DNA of 64,000 nt from Staphylococcus pettenkoferi (lineage in GTDB: Bacteria > Bacillota > Bacilli > Staphylococcales > Staphylococcaceae): contig NZ_JANSKK010000013.1 in NCBI RefSeq assembly GCF_026659735.1, forward strand, positions 1-64,000, written 5' to 3'. Below, piece by piece: positions 38,495-47,898 of this stretch; the stretch's first letter is position 1; each line of letters opens with the position of its first letter. The notes under the pieces were generated by a model that saw nothing but the letters and a program-made list of their open reading frames with translations, did not search any database and was not told the DNA's origin. Made by a program: the position numbers and the translations under genes.

Positions 38495-38523
38495 ACTATA
38501 TACTAATTGATAACGATTATCAA
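38495..38523 (-). promoter_or_regulatory. Promoter and Fur box of the ABC transporter pair
   Basis: On the - strand TTGATA (38518-38523) and TATAGT (38495-38500) form -35 and -10 elements with an exact 17-base spacer. The -35 is part of the dyad TTGATAATCGTTATCAA (38507-38523), a Fur 7-1-7 type site. Iron-loaded Fur bound here would block RNA polymerase directly. Confidence 0.82.
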
Positions 38524-38615
38524 TATCATGAGAAGATATTTATTTTCCGCGGCTTTTTCCCTCTAAGTTTAACGTGAGTCTCCTAGTAATCCTTAAACCC
38601 CAACAACATAAAGCA

Positions 38616-38651
38616 AGCCCTTCAACAATTGAAATCAACTGTTGAAGGGCT
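38616..38651 (-). terminator. Terminator after ltaS
   Basis: AGCCCTTCAACA and TGTTGAAGGGCT are perfect 12-base arms around a 12-base loop. The T tract on the - strand (TTGCTTTATG) is short, but the stem is strong. Confidence 0.75.
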
Positions 38652-38668
38652 ATCGCCTATATCATATA

Positions 38669-40612
38669 TTATTTTTTCTTCTCTTTACCTTCTGGACCAG
38701 ACTTGTAGTTATAATCTGATGGCTTGATCTTATCGAAATCTGGATTGTCATAGAATCTGAACAAGTCACCATTTAAGACATTGTCACTCATTTCAAGGTC
38801 TTTCACCGTTTGGTTCTTACGTTTGTCGAAGTCTTTCGGTTTCTTAGTTAACGGTTTGTTATCTTTATTAGAATAAATACGACCATTCACGTATTTGTAA
38901 TCTTTCGTAACGAAGTCACCGTTTCTGAATGGCACGGTATCGTTATGATCTTTAGATAACATATCTGTACCCATCATGAGGTAGTTATCTGTTTTAATAC
39001 CTAGTAAGTGTAACAACGTTGGCATAACGTCTTGTTGTCCAGCATACGTATGATCAACTGTTCCTTCTTTACCAGGAATCTTCAACCAGAAACCTGTACG
39101 GTTCAAGTCAGTGAATTTCGCTGGAGTGATCTTTTCACCTAACAGTTTTTCCATCGCATTATTATGGTTTTCAGAAATACCGTAGTGGTCACCGTAAATC
39201 ATGATGACAGAGTCTTTGTAAACACCTTTTTTCTTGAGATCATTAATAAATTGTTCTAATGATTGGTCAAGATAATGTGCTGTTTGAATGTAACCATCTA
39301 CAGTTGAATCACCTGTATTCGGTTTATCTATAGACGCATCTTGTTCTTTTAACGTAAATGGATAATGGTTCGTTAACGTAATGAGATGCGTATAGAACGG
39401 TTCATTCTCTTTAGAAATGTAGTCTGCTGACTTTTTGAAGAATGGCTTATCTTTCAAGCCTAAGTTCTCTAAATTGTCTTCAGACATATCATAGTACGTT
39501 GCATCATAGAACTTATCGATACCGAAATGTTTATAGATTTGATCACGGTTCCAGAATGTCTTGTAGTCCCCATGCATTACGCTCGTAGTATAGCCTTGTT
39601 TCTGATGGAGAATAGCCGGTAACGACTGATACGTATTGTCACCTTTCAGTGAGTACGCTGAACCTTGAGGTAAGCCGTACAAGCTATTATCCATAGTGAA
39701 CTCAGAGTCTGATGTCTTACCTTGACCTGTTTGGTGGAAGAAGTTTGGATAATATCTAAAATCTTCGTTTCCTGTTGATAATTTATTGATAAATGGTGTA
39801 ACTTCTTGACCATTTACTTTCTTATTCACTAAGAATGTTTGGAAACTTTCTAAGTGAATCTTAATGATATTTTTCTTCTTCGCAGCACCATAATACTCTG
39901 GATTAGGTTTCGTATTCTTCTGTTTCGTATAGTTTAACACTTTCGTTAAGTCGTCTTCGTTAGCTAATGCTTTCTGTTGATTGTTCTGAATTGTCTTCAC
40001 GCCATCATAAACAGTGAAGTTATACGGTCCTAAATATTTTACTAAGTATTTGTGGTCAAATGTACGTGTTAGTAATTCAGGACGATTAGATTCTGCAAAA
40101 GCTAAGTTTAAGAAGAATAGTGCAACAGCAGCTGCCATTACAACAGGTACAAACTTTTTACTAAATGCGCGTTTATCTAACCATTTATGTTTAAAAATTA
40201 AAATAAAAAGGTAAACGATAATATCGATAAAGTAAACAAAGTCGTACCATTGGAAAGAAGCACCTACTGCGCCACCCATAGAATCGACGTTACTGACTTG
40301 GTTTAACGTACTAAATGTTAAAAAGTCAGAGAAGAATCTAAAGTAAACGACGTTCGCGTATAATAGGAAAGTCAACAAGAACCCGCCTATAAAGATAAAC
40401 CAGTACGCTTTCTTACCTTTGAAGAATAAGAAGATACTAAGTATCAACGCGATTAAACTATATGGATTCATTAATAATATTAAATTCTGTACTAATCCTT
40501 TCACACCTAAAGAAAAATCAACGTAGTATGAAAAGTATGTTTTTAACGTAATTGTGAGTACGGTTAATAGAAAAAACGCAAAAAGAGACAATTTCTTTTT
40601 GTGCAGGCTCAT
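38669..40612 (-). CDS. ltaS: Lipoteichoic acid synthase (glycerol-phosphate polymerase)
   Basis: LtaS polymerises glycerol phosphate from phosphatidylglycerol onto the glycolipid anchor outside the membrane. The 647-residue protein has five N-terminal helices (about 1-190) and an extracellular sulfatase-fold domain. The nucleophile Thr is in [11 protein letters not shown] near residue 300, and the metal-site segments [12 protein letters not shown] and [14 protein letters not shown] are intact. It is very close to S. aureus LtaS, including the basic C-terminal tail. It is transcribed alone. Confidence 0.97.
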   Translation of the reverse strand: MSLHKKKLSLFAFFLLTVLTITLKTYFSYYVDFSLGVKGLVQNLILLMNPYSLIALILSIFLFFKGKKAYWFIFIGGFLLTFLLYANVVYFRFFSDFLTFSTLNQVSNVDSMGGAVGASFQWYDFVYFIDIIVYLFILIFKHKWLDKRAFSKKFVPVVMAAAVALFFLNLAFAESNRPELLTRTFDHKYLVKYLGPYNFTVYDGVKTIQNNQQKALANEDDLTKVLNYTKQKNTKPNPEYYGAAKKKNIIKIHLESFQTFLVNKKVNGQEVTPFINKLSTGNEDFRYYPNFFHQTGQGKTSDSEFTMDNSLYGLPQGSAYSLKGDNTYQSLPAILHQKQGYTTSVMHGDYKTFWNRDQIYKHFGIDKFYDATYYDMSEDNLENLGLKDKPFFKKSADYISKENEPFYTHLITLTNHYPFTLKEQDASIDKPNTGDSTVDGYIQTAHYLDQSLEQFINDLKKKGVYKDSVIMIYGDHYGISENHNNAMEKLLGEKITPAKFTDLNRTGFWLKIPGKEGTVDHTYAGQQDVMPTLLHLLGIKTDNYLMMGTDMLSKDHNDTVPFRNGDFVTKDYKYVNGRIYSNKDNKPLTKKPKDFDKRKNQTVKDLEMSDNVLNGDLFRFYDNPDFDKIKPSDYNYKSGPEGKEKKK

Positions 40613-41241
40613 GTTTGTTCCCCCGATTATTTAGATCTGTATATGTAGGTTCATCTATTTCCCTTACATACCATCTTTATACTAGTTCGTCATTGTTATC
40701 CAAAAGCCCGATAAGGCAAGCACAAGATCTTCAATACATATACACTTGATGGTCGAGTAACCCTTCAAACCATGCGATCTTATACTTTGATTTCATTTAC
40801 AACTTCGAGTTTTCAGAAATAGCCTAAAACTCTCTCATTTTCTTATAAAACGTTATAGGTGTCACTTATCTTCTCATAGTCATAAGCGACAACATTGACT
40901 TATTTTCACTAAATTTTTCCATTTCATTATTCTCTTTGCATGACTTGATTAATCAACCAATCGAGCCCAAAGAGATAGTTCAGTTTAATAATATATAGCA
41001 AATTATAGCAAATATCAAGTAAAAAGTGACTTTTACAAGCCACCCTACTCAATTCAAAAGTGCGACATACCAAGGATGACGCGTTATTCATCTTCTCACC
41101 TAAGAAACATAGGATTACTAAATTATAGAACGTTTCGCGTCATAAATCATCAGACTTTAGGCCGAAGTTATATTCAACTCTACCTCAGCCTTAAAGTACT
41201 CGCACTTCGCCTTCGCTAATCCAATCCATCCTCATATTTGC
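40613..41241. other. Gene-free stretch upstream of ltaS
   Basis: No open frame with a ribosome site was found. The AT-rich part near 40990-41015 has a direct repeat of TATAGCAAAT units. The ltaS promoter should lie in the first 200 bases, but no strong pair of boxes stood out. The only other structure is the weak hairpin at 41159-41191. Confidence 0.5.
41159..41191 (-). terminator. Possible terminator after pxpC
   Basis: AGGCCGAAGT and ACCTCAGCCT pair with two wobbles. The tract following on the - strand (AAAGTCTGATG) is poor in T, so this call is tentative. Confidence 0.4.
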
Positions 41242-42246
41242 CTATTTCAACATTTCTAATTGCATGCGATATTCAATGGCATGGAACAACTGATTGAGCC
41301 AGTTACTATATTTCACAAGATTCTTCTCAGCTGTTTGAACGTCGATAAATTGGAACTTCAAACGTGTCCCTTGGTGTTTCTGAGCCAATTTCGACAGGTG
41401 ATAACTCGCAATCGTGCCAATCTGCGGATAACTGCCCAACGTAAAGTGATCATTGAGCAAGATGATAGGCGTTCCATCACGTTTCACTTGAATCGTGCCT
41501 CGCTTCACTGATTGGTGACGTGGCATATCATCATAGAATGCTTGGACAGGGGTACCTTCTACCAACATTCCGATGCGGTTGGCTTTGCTCGTTACCTTGT
41601 ACTCACTCGTCGTAAAGCGTGTCAGCATCTCTTGTTCAAAGTCTTCCGTACCTTTATTCGGAATTACGTGGAAGACATCTGAGATATAGTTAAATGACAA
41701 CGCATAACCATCGACACCCCAATCCGCTTGATGTGTCTCTGCCAAATTCTCAAAGAGTTTATGATGTCGTTCGGTATAATCCCGTTTCATATTAATTTCG
41801 TCACCTTTACGCAATGCACGACCATGATGGCCACCAATTTGTGCTTTGAAGTCAGTAGAAGCAGATCCGAGCCAGTCGTCTAGTTCAAATCCTCCACCGA
41901 TAGCGAGGTATAAACGAGAGGTGTGTCGCGTTTCAGTAAAATGTAAGACGTCACCCTTATCGACGAGATACAGTTTATTAGGATAAATTTCCATATGTTG
42001 CGTTGCTGCTTTGAAATTCCCACCACAAATCGCAATTAAAGTCGGTTCAGTGAATCGAATACTCGCCATTTGATTGGTCATTTCTAACGTTGCTTCACCT
42101 TTATCATTAGCGACGAGACGATTCGCAATTTCATGGGCAAGCGTATCCATTGCACCACCTGGTATCACACCATTATGTTCGTAACCCTGTCTCCCGAAAT
42201 CTTGAAAGTTGGAGAACAAGCCTGGCTCTTCAATTATGATTGACAT
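41242..42246 (-). CDS. pxpC: 5-oxoprolinase subunit C family protein (KipA/PxpC)
   Basis: The 334-residue protein opens with the family segment EPGLFSNFQDFGRQGYEHNGVIPGGAMD and ends with a cyclophilin-like carboxyltransferase fold. With PxpB and PxpA, PxpC converts 5-oxoproline (pyroglutamate), a damage product of glutamine, back to glutamate using ATP; in Bacillus the pair is also known as KipAI, affecting sporulation kinase A. It overlaps pxpB by 13 bases. PxpA (the LamB/YcsF protein) is not in this window, so completeness of the enzyme cannot be judged. Confidence 0.88.
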   Translation of the reverse strand: MSIIIEEPGLFSNFQDFGRQGYEHNGVIPGGAMDTLAHEIANRLVANDKGEATLEMTNQMASIRFTEPTLIAICGGNFKAATQHMEIYPNKLYLVDKGDVLHFTETRHTSRLYLAIGGGFELDDWLGSASTDFKAQIGGHHGRALRKGDEINMKRDYTERHHKLFENLAETHQADWGVDGYALSFNYISDVFHVIPNKGTEDFEQEMLTRFTTSEYKVTSKANRIGMLVEGTPVQAFYDDMPRHQSVKRGTIQVKRDGTPIILLNDHFTLGSYPQIGTIASYHLSKLAQKHQGTRLKFQFIDVQTAEKNLVKYSNWLNQLFHAIEYRMQLEMLK

Positions 42247-42941
42247 GGTTGATACCCTCCTAGTTCAACATCTTCTGGTCGTTGCGCTTTAAACTGCACG
42301 CTATCCCCTAGTTTTAAAGATGTAAAGTCACTTTTTGACGGATCAAAGAGGCGCAGTGGCGTATAACCGATAACTAACCAATCCCCGTACGTATCCGTCG
42401 TAGTAATGCCTGTCTTTTTACCTTCTATAATAACTGAACCCGCTGGAATAAAGGACTTCTTCTTACCTGTATAATTCACATATAATGACTCATCCATACC
42501 TGTGAGATACGGAAACCCAGGTGAGTAGCCCATCATTGAAACGAAATAGGTAGGTGCTGTGTGACGTTCGATAAATGTCGTCTCATCAATTTGATAGTCC
42601 TTTATGAGCTCATTCAAATCTGGCCCGTACTGACCACCATAAATGACCGGAATCTCATTAATGACGTCATCATGATTCTCATACTTGATTTCTAATTGAA
42701 TCGATTCGACTAATTCTTTCATATATAAATAAGGCGAAGCAATGTCATAATGTTTAATCATATCTCGCGCATCATAACAAATCATCATGTCAGATTCGGT
42801 TGGTACAATTTCAGTAATAAACGGATAATTTCGCGATAATAAATACTTTCTTAAAGCGAGTAAATCTTCCGTTAGATCTTTCGAGACTTCCTTCTCAATT
42901 GAGACGACAATCGCTTGGTCTCCTTGACTATATATCTTCAT
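42234..42941 (-). CDS. pxpB: 5-oxoprolinase subunit B family protein (KipI/PxpB)
   Basis: The 235-residue partner of PxpC has the family hallmarks ERHTAPTYFVSMMGYSPGFPYLTGMDESL and SVIIEGKKTGITTTDTYGDW, with GYTPLRLFDPS near the C-terminus. The two gene products together form the larger part of the pyroglutamate-hydrolysing enzyme. Staphylococci do not sporulate, so the KipI kinase-inhibitor role known from Bacillus does not apply directly. It starts 22 bases after the small membrane protein gene and may be co-transcribed with it. Confidence 0.88.
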   Translation of the reverse strand: MKIYSQGDQAIVVSIEKEVSKDLTEDLLALRKYLLSRNYPFITEIVPTESDMMICYDARDMIKHYDIASPYLYMKELVESIQLEIKYENHDDVINEIPVIYGGQYGPDLNELIKDYQIDETTFIERHTAPTYFVSMMGYSPGFPYLTGMDESLYVNYTGKKKSFIPAGSVIIEGKKTGITTTDTYGDWLVIGYTPLRLFDPSKSDFTSLKLGDSVQFKAQRPEDVELGGYQPCQS

Positions 42942-42963
42942 TTGCTCACCTCATTATTAATTA

Positions 42964-43170
42964 TCACTCATGGTAAAATAGACCTAGACCTCGTACGATG
43001 AACTTCACAATTTCTTTCATTAAGTAATAAAGAACAACGCTCTCTATTGCGAGCATCACAACGATAATCCACCGTCGCATTGCGCACGATAGATGTCTCT
43101 GATACCGTTTGATTCCATAATACGTTAACACTACGATAAGAACAGCACACAGCAACCAGATGATGATCAT
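42964..43170 (-). CDS. Small two-helix membrane protein
   Basis: The 68-residue protein has two hydrophobic helices (about 2-18 and 34-52) separated by a basic stretch (RYQRHLSCAMRRW). GAGG lies eight bases before the ATG. It is the gene immediately upstream of pxpBC in the same direction. I do not recognise a function. A competing frame at 42968-43183 lacks a ribosome site and hydrophobic pattern and is probably spurious. Confidence 0.68.
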   Translation of the reverse strand: MIIIWLLCAVLIVVLTYYGIKRYQRHLSCAMRRWIIVVMLAIESVVLYYLMKEIVKFIVRGLGLFYHE

Positions 43171-43297
43171 TCACTCGCCTCATTTATTCTAAAATCATGT
43201 CCTATCATAAAAAATGTACGTCTAACTGTGATTCATATCAGACTTGACGCTTCTATTAAAGCTAACTTAACTTGTGTCATCTTATTCTTACACTATT

Positions 43298-43906
43298 TTA
43301 TAGATGAATGTCGACATCGGCAACCTCTCGCAGACTATTAATCATATACACCTTGACTTGTTGCGACTGAAGTTTCTCTATCAATTCCTCTTTCTGGTAG
43401 TTTCTTATCTGCAATTTCCCAGTTGCTAAAAGTTCTCGACGTTTGCATCCTTCCAATAAATCTCCGTCATTTGTTGGCGTGTACCATTCACCCGCTTCTT
43501 CAATGACAACATTACCGATATCAAATTCTAACACCTTGCCATCTGAACGGTAGAGTAGAATCAAATCCGTTTGATGGTCGTGTGCTAAATGGCTTCGATC
43601 CGTCGTTTTATGCGTCACCACTGAAGAATCAGCGGATGGATGACTAGGTTGAAATCGCGCACTAAAACGTGATTTCGTCGGTAATTCTGCAATTTCTGAA
43701 GTCACTTCTCCTTGGGCATTCACTAGCACTTTCAACCGCCATACCCCATTGGGATAGTGCGACATTAAATACTCAATTTCTCTGTGCCATTTCTTCGAGT
43801 CGAATTGAAAGTTCAAATCGTCACATGCCTGTGCCAATCTTTCATAATGGTAACTTAAGCGTGGTATTTGCCCTTTCTCTAAACGCATCGTTTCAAATAA
43901 TTGCAT
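43298..43906 (-). CDS. pabC: Aminodeoxychorismate lyase (short form)
   Basis: PabC releases pyruvate from 4-amino-4-deoxychorismate to give p-aminobenzoate for folate synthesis. At 202 residues it is shorter than E. coli PabC, but this short fold-type IV PLP form is usual in staphylococci. It opens with LFETMRLEKGQIPRLSYHYERL, typical of the branched-chain aminotransferase fold, and WRLKVLV holds the likely PLP lysine. Its start codon overlaps the pabB stop by one base (TAATG). It is the last gene of pabABC. Confidence 0.87.
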   Translation of the reverse strand: MQLFETMRLEKGQIPRLSYHYERLAQACDDLNFQFDSKKWHREIEYLMSHYPNGVWRLKVLVNAQGEVTSEIAELPTKSRFSARFQPSHPSADSSVVTHKTTDRSHLAHDHQTDLILLYRSDGKVLEFDIGNVVIEEAGEWYTPTNDGDLLEGCKRRELLATGKLQIRNYQKEELIEKLQSQQVKVYMINSLREVADVDIHL

Positions 43907-45048
43907 TATAATTGCTCCAATATCTTCGTTTTATCTTTAAACTCTTGAACTTCTTTACCTGGATCTGAATCAATCGTAATACCAGCACCTACACCGTAAC
44001 GTGCTTGCCCATCCACATATTCCACCGTTCGAATCGGAACATTGAAGATACTTTGCCCGCTCGGTAACATCAGGCCTAGCGTACCACAATAAATATAGCG
44101 TGGTGTTTGTTCTAAATCGGCGATGTAACGCATCGTATTGAGCTTCGGTGCACCTGTGATCGAACCACATGGGAAGAGCGCTTGAAAGATTGTGTTCAGC
44201 GAAGTCTCTGTCGTCACTTCGCCTGTTACCATTGAGGTCATTTGATACACCGTTTCGTATGCCTCAATCGCAAATAAATGATGCACATCGACACTACCTG
44301 TTTGAGCAATACGCGCAATATCATTTCTTAACAAATCAACAATCATGACGTTCTCAGCTTGGTCTTTCTTCGATTGCGTGAGGTGTTGATAGTTCACCTC
44401 ATCTTCCGTCTCATCTGTAGCACGTGGCGCTGTCCCTTTCATTGGCTTACTCACGATAGTATCAGGTCGCCCTGCAAAGCTCCCTTTTTGGAAAAAGAGT
44501 TCTGGTGAGAATGACGCCACTTGAACTTCATCAGTATCGAAGAGCGCCGCATAATTCCCGTGTCCTTTCGCTAACAAGGCATAGTACAAATCTGCAATAG
44601 GCTGACGAATCGCATCAGTTAAACGGGTTGTATAGTTCACTTGATACGTATTTCCTTCGACAATCGCATCTTGTACACGTTGAATATGATCTTGCATCAC
44701 TTCATCACTCAACTGAAATGTAAACTGCTGTTGAGGTTCATGCGGCGCGGTCTCAAATTCCCCGTCGTAATATTGAATGCTATCAAAGATGTAAGCAGCC
44801 GCGTAGACATAGTCTTCTGGTGGCGTCACCGTCGTCATCTCAGGATTAAATGCACGTGCTGATTCGTAAGGTAGATACAGTGCGACGTAATAACCTCTCT
44901 TCTGCATATATTCAGCAAAGCGCACCACTTCTTGTACTTCAGAAAGCTGCATCGCGATACGTTTGGTCACGTACTGTTCAAGCGACGCATGATGTGTTTC
45001 AAAGTCATCTGGGTTCACGTAATAGCGGTAGTTAAATTGGATTTGCAT
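43906..45048 (-). CDS. pabB: Aminodeoxychorismate synthase component I
   Basis: PabB aminates chorismate, using ammonia supplied by PabA, to 4-amino-4-deoxychorismate. The 380-residue protein contains the chorismate-binding domain: SPELFFQKG, SKPMKGTAPRATD, ENVMIVDLLRNDIARI, and the signature FPCGSITGAPK. The final YGVGAGITIDSDPGKE segment completes the site. The N-terminal region is shorter than in E. coli PabB. It overlaps pabA by 17 bases. It is closer in motif to PabB than to anthranilate synthase TrpE, and no trp genes are near. Confidence 0.92.
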   Translation of the reverse strand: MQIQFNYRYYVNPDDFETHHASLEQYVTKRIAMQLSEVQEVVRFAEYMQKRGYYVALYLPYESARAFNPEMTTVTPPEDYVYAAAYIFDSIQYYDGEFETAPHEPQQQFTFQLSDEVMQDHIQRVQDAIVEGNTYQVNYTTRLTDAIRQPIADLYYALLAKGHGNYAALFDTDEVQVASFSPELFFQKGSFAGRPDTIVSKPMKGTAPRATDETEDEVNYQHLTQSKKDQAENVMIVDLLRNDIARIAQTGSVDVHHLFAIEAYETVYQMTSMVTGEVTTETSLNTIFQALFPCGSITGAPKLNTMRYIADLEQTPRYIYCGTLGLMLPSGQSIFNVPIRTVEYVDGQARYGVGAGITIDSDPGKEVQEFKDKTKILEQL

Positions 45049-45619
45049 GACGTTCTCCTACCTTTTCTAAAAATAGCTGTATTTGTGCACGGCCATACTC
45101 ACTCAAGATGGACTCAGGGTGATATTGCACACCGTAAATCGGCAATGACTGATGCATCACACCCATTGGAATGCCATCCTCATTCGTCGCACACACTTTC
45201 AATGGTTCAGTTACATCGCCTGCCATTAACGAGTGATAACGCATCACGTGAAAGTCTTGACTTAACTGTTCAAACAGTCCTTCACCATTATGCGTAATCG
45301 CTGTCGTGTGACCATGAACAGGACGGTCACTATGTATGATTTGACCCCCATAGTACGCAATCATTAGTTGAAAGCCGAGACACACGCCAAGAATAGGTAT
45401 CTCTGTTTCATAACGACGAAAAATATCATAGAGCTGTGGATAGTCTTCAGGTCGACCTGGACCAGGCGAAATGACGAGCCCCGTTGGATTGAGTGCCTCG
45501 AGTTGTTCGACATTCGCTTCAGTACTACTGATGACTTGAATTGACGTCCCTAACTGTTGTTGAATTAAGTCTACTAAATTATATGTAAATGAATCTTGAT
45601 TATCGATCATGACCAGCAT
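45032..45619 (-). CDS. pabA: Aminodeoxychorismate synthase glutaminase component
   Basis: This class I glutamine amidotransferase of 195 residues supplies ammonia to PabB. The catalytic Cys is in GVCLGFQ, the His/Glu pair in YHPES, and the oxyanion loop in SPGPGRPED. It is the first gene of pabABC, transcribed away from queCDE. The intergenic region of about 270 bases between pabA and queC carries the preQ1 riboswitch for the opposite strand. Confidence 0.93.
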   Translation of the reverse strand: MLVMIDNQDSFTYNLVDLIQQQLGTSIQVISSTEANVEQLEALNPTGLVISPGPGRPEDYPQLYDIFRRYETEIPILGVCLGFQLMIAYYGGQIIHSDRPVHGHTTAITHNGEGLFEQLSQDFHVMRYHSLMAGDVTEPLKVCATNEDGIPMGVMHQSLPIYGVQYHPESILSEYGRAQIQLFLEKVGERHANPI

Positions 45620-45761
45620 ATATGTACCTTCTTTCCATCCCCATAATTAATTCACTCACCTTTATTATCACAAATCTGTCCTTGATTTTACAATACAAAT
45701 ATATTATTCTTGTGAACGAACATAGCGCAGATTAACGCCAATTAAACAATATGAATACTCA

Positions 45762-45801
45762 CAGAGGTTCCTAGCTTATAACCCTCTATAAAAAACTAGA
45801 C
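45762..45801 (+). ncRNA. PreQ1-I riboswitch upstream of queCDE
   Basis: The aptamer reads AGAGGTTCCTAGC, then TTATAACCCTCTATAAA, then AAACTAG. AGAGG pairs with CCTCT to form P1. The A-rich tail ending in ACTAG pairs with the CTAG loop to close the H-type pseudoknot. These are all class I preQ1 features. A terminator follows, so preQ1 binding should switch queCDE off. Confidence 0.93.
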
Positions 45802-45812
45802 CCGTGATGACT

Positions 45813-45846
45813 CGTCTATCTTTTTTATAGAGATAGGCGTTTTTTT
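45813..45846 (+). terminator. Riboswitch-controlled terminator before queC
   Basis: CGTCTATCT (45813-45821) pairs with AGATAGGCG (45831-45839), followed by seven T. A competing hairpin joins TAGAC in the aptamer tail to GTCTA in the terminator's left arm and would act as the antiterminator when no ligand holds the tail. Confidence 0.9.
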
Positions 45847-45891
45847 ATGAGGTCATAAGTGGGAACGCAAATTAAAGGAGCGACTTACGTA

Positions 45892-46563
45892 ATGACTGAA
45901 CAAACTTTAGACAAAGAGAAAGCCATTGTCGTGTTTAGCGGTGGCCAAGATAGTACGACATGTCTGTTCTGGGCTCAGAAACATTTCGAACATGTCGAAT
46001 TGGTCACTTTCCAATATGGACAACGTCACGACAAAGAAATTGAGGTAGCGGAAACGATTGCGAAAGAACAAGGACTCAAACATCATGTACTCGATATGTC
46101 CTTGTTATCACAACTCACACCTAACGCGCTTACGCAACACGATATGGACATTGAACAAGAAGGTGACGAGATGCCAAATACATTCGTTCCTGCACGCAAC
46201 CTGCTCTTCTTATCCTTTGCAGGCGCCCTGGCTTATCAACTCAATGCGAAGAATATCATTACCGGCGTCTGTGAAACGGACTTCTCTGGTTATCCAGATT
46301 GCCGAGACAGCTTTATCAAATCAATGAATGTCACACTGAGCTTATCTATGAATAAAGATTTCGTTATTCACACGCCGCTTATGTGGTTAGATAAAAAAGA
46401 AACATGGGCCTTAAGCGATGAACTTGGTGTCTTAGAGTATATCCGCCACAATACACTTACTTGTTACAACGGTATCATCGGAGAAGGATGTGGCACATGC
46501 CCAGCTTGTCAACTGCGTGCACGTGGACTAAATGCCTATCTTGAAGAAAAAGGAGAGGAATAA
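45892..46563 (+). CDS. queC: 7-cyano-7-deazaguanine (preQ0) synthase
   Basis: QueC uses ATP and ammonia to convert 7-carboxy-7-deazaguanine to preQ0. The 223-residue protein has the PP-loop SGGQDSTT near the N-terminus and a zinc site formed by [16 protein letters not shown]. The start at 45892 is preferred: AAAGGAG lies about 11 bases upstream, and the sequence then matches the family's opening [13 protein letters not shown]. It is the first gene of queCDE, controlled by the preQ1 riboswitch. Confidence 0.95.
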   Translation: MTEQTLDKEKAIVVFSGGQDSTTCLFWAQKHFEHVELVTFQYGQRHDKEIEVAETIAKEQGLKHHVLDMSLLSQLTPNALTQHDMDIEQEGDEMPNTFVPARNLLFLSFAGALAYQLNAKNIITGVCETDFSGYPDCRDSFIKSMNVTLSLSMNKDFVIHTPLMWLDKKETWALSDELGVLEYIRHNTLTCYNGIIGEGCGTCPACQLRARGLNAYLEEKGEE

Positions 46564-46564
46564 G

Positions 46565-46990
46565 ATGTTCCAACAAATGTATCCTTCAATCAACCATAAA
46601 TACTCATTTGAACTTAATAAAGACTTCAATTTCTCTGCAGCACACTATATTCCTAGTGAAGATGCTGGCAAATGTATGCGAACACACGGACATACTTATT
46701 TCGTCAATTTAACCATCGTCGGAGATAAGTTGGATCATAACGGCTTTTTAGTTAATTTTAGTGAATTAAAGCAACTTGTGCATGGTCAGTTCGATCATCA
46801 TCTGTTAAACGACCTCCCAGCCTTTGAAGGGAAAAGCCCATCCACTGAAATTGTGGCTCAAACAGTCTACGAAATGGTCCAAGAACACCTTGACCAACGC
46901 GACAATCAACCGAAATGTGCGCAAGTATTCGTCCGTGAAACACCTACAAGTTACGTCCGTTACATCGCGAAGGAGTTCCGACATGGCTAA
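46565..46990 (+). CDS. queD: 6-carboxytetrahydropterin synthase
   Basis: QueD turns dihydroneopterin triphosphate (made from GTP) into 6-carboxytetrahydropterin. The 141-residue T-fold protein shows the zinc ligands in FSAAH and RTHGHTY and the catalytic Cys in GKCMRTHGH. The ATG at 46565 stands one base after the queC stop, with AAAGGAGAGG upstream inside queC. An extension to 46532 would overlap queC and is not needed. Confidence 0.94.
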   Translation: MFQQMYPSINHKYSFELNKDFNFSAAHYIPSEDAGKCMRTHGHTYFVNLTIVGDKLDHNGFLVNFSELKQLVHGQFDHHLLNDLPAFEGKSPSTEIVAQTVYEMVQEHLDQRDNQPKCAQVFVRETPTSYVRYIAKEFRHG

Positions 46991-47699
46991 GATACCTGTA
47001 TTAGAAATCTTTGGCCCTACGATTCAAGGTGAAGGCAAAGTCATTGGACGTAAGACGATGTTCGTCCGCACTGCTGGGTGTGACTATCGCTGCGACTGGT
47101 GTGACTCTAGCTTTACGTGGGACGGCAGCGCTAAAGATGAAATTCGCATGATGACAGCAGAAGAGGTCTATGAAGAGTTAAAAGAGGTCGGTGGCGATTA
47201 CTTTAACCACGTCACAATTAGTGGTGGCAACCCTGCTTTGATCAAAGCGATTCAAGATCTCGTCGACCTCTTTCAAGAGAAAGGCATTTACACTGCACTC
47301 GAAACTCAGGGCAGTAAGTATCAACCATGGATGCGTCAAATCGATGACTTAACGATCAGTCCGAAACCACCTAGTTCAATGATGAAACCAAACCTCCCAC
47401 TACTGGATGAGGTCATCGAACAATGCGTACACGATACACTCAACTTGAAAGTCGTTATCTTTGAAGAAGCTGATTTTGATTTTGCGAAGATGATTCACCA
47501 TCGTTATCCATCTATCCCGTTCTATTTACAAGTGGGTAATCCTTATCTTGAAGGCGAACACGTGGATAATCATACTGACAAACTTCTCTCGCTATATGAA
47601 GATCTCGTCGATCGCGTGATGAAGAGTAGCGAAATGAATGACGTTTATGTCTTACCACAACTCCATACGCTGCTATGGAGTAATACGAAAGGTGTGTAA
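46983..47699 (+). CDS. queE: 7-carboxy-7-deazaguanine synthase (radical SAM)
   Basis: QueE rearranges 6-carboxytetrahydropterin to 7-carboxy-7-deazaguanine. The 238-residue protein has the iron-sulfur cluster loop AGCDYRCDWCD near residue 30, preceded by FGPTIQGEGKVIGRKTMFVR, and SGGNPAL as the SAM-binding GGE-like motif (GGN here, as in many Firmicute forms). The ATG at 46983 overlaps the end of queD by eight bases and has GAAGGAG upstream; the longer open frame from 46824 lies over queD and is not real. Confidence 0.94.
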   Translation: MAKIPVLEIFGPTIQGEGKVIGRKTMFVRTAGCDYRCDWCDSSFTWDGSAKDEIRMMTAEEVYEELKEVGGDYFNHVTISGGNPALIKAIQDLVDLFQEKGIYTALETQGSKYQPWMRQIDDLTISPKPPSSMMKPNLPLLDEVIEQCVHDTLNLKVVIFEEADFDFAKMIHHRYPSIPFYLQVGNPYLEGEHVDNHTDKLLSLYEDLVDRVMKSSEMNDVYVLPQLHTLLWSNTKGV

Positions 47700-47898
47700 G
47701 ACTTTTCAACACGATAAACGAGTAAAAATTCCATCAACCTACAAGAAGTGAGGCGTGTTCGCGATACAGCTACCGTCTCACTCCTTTCATGTTAGAATAA
47801 CGATACTAAGCATATTAAGGCTTTAGACGTTTTCAAATGCTTAAAGCGACGTTAATTGATATAATGTTGCAATAAAGTCTTAAAGATAGGAGAACACC

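Noticed and set aside
42968..43183. Alternative 71-residue frame over the small membrane protein
   Set aside because: It has a poor start context, and the composition (many Arg, Cys and Asn) is typical of an out-of-frame reading.
46824..46982. Longer start for queE overlapping queD
   Set aside because: The added residues read through queD in another frame, while the ATG at 46983 has a strong ribosome site and the family's usual N-terminus.
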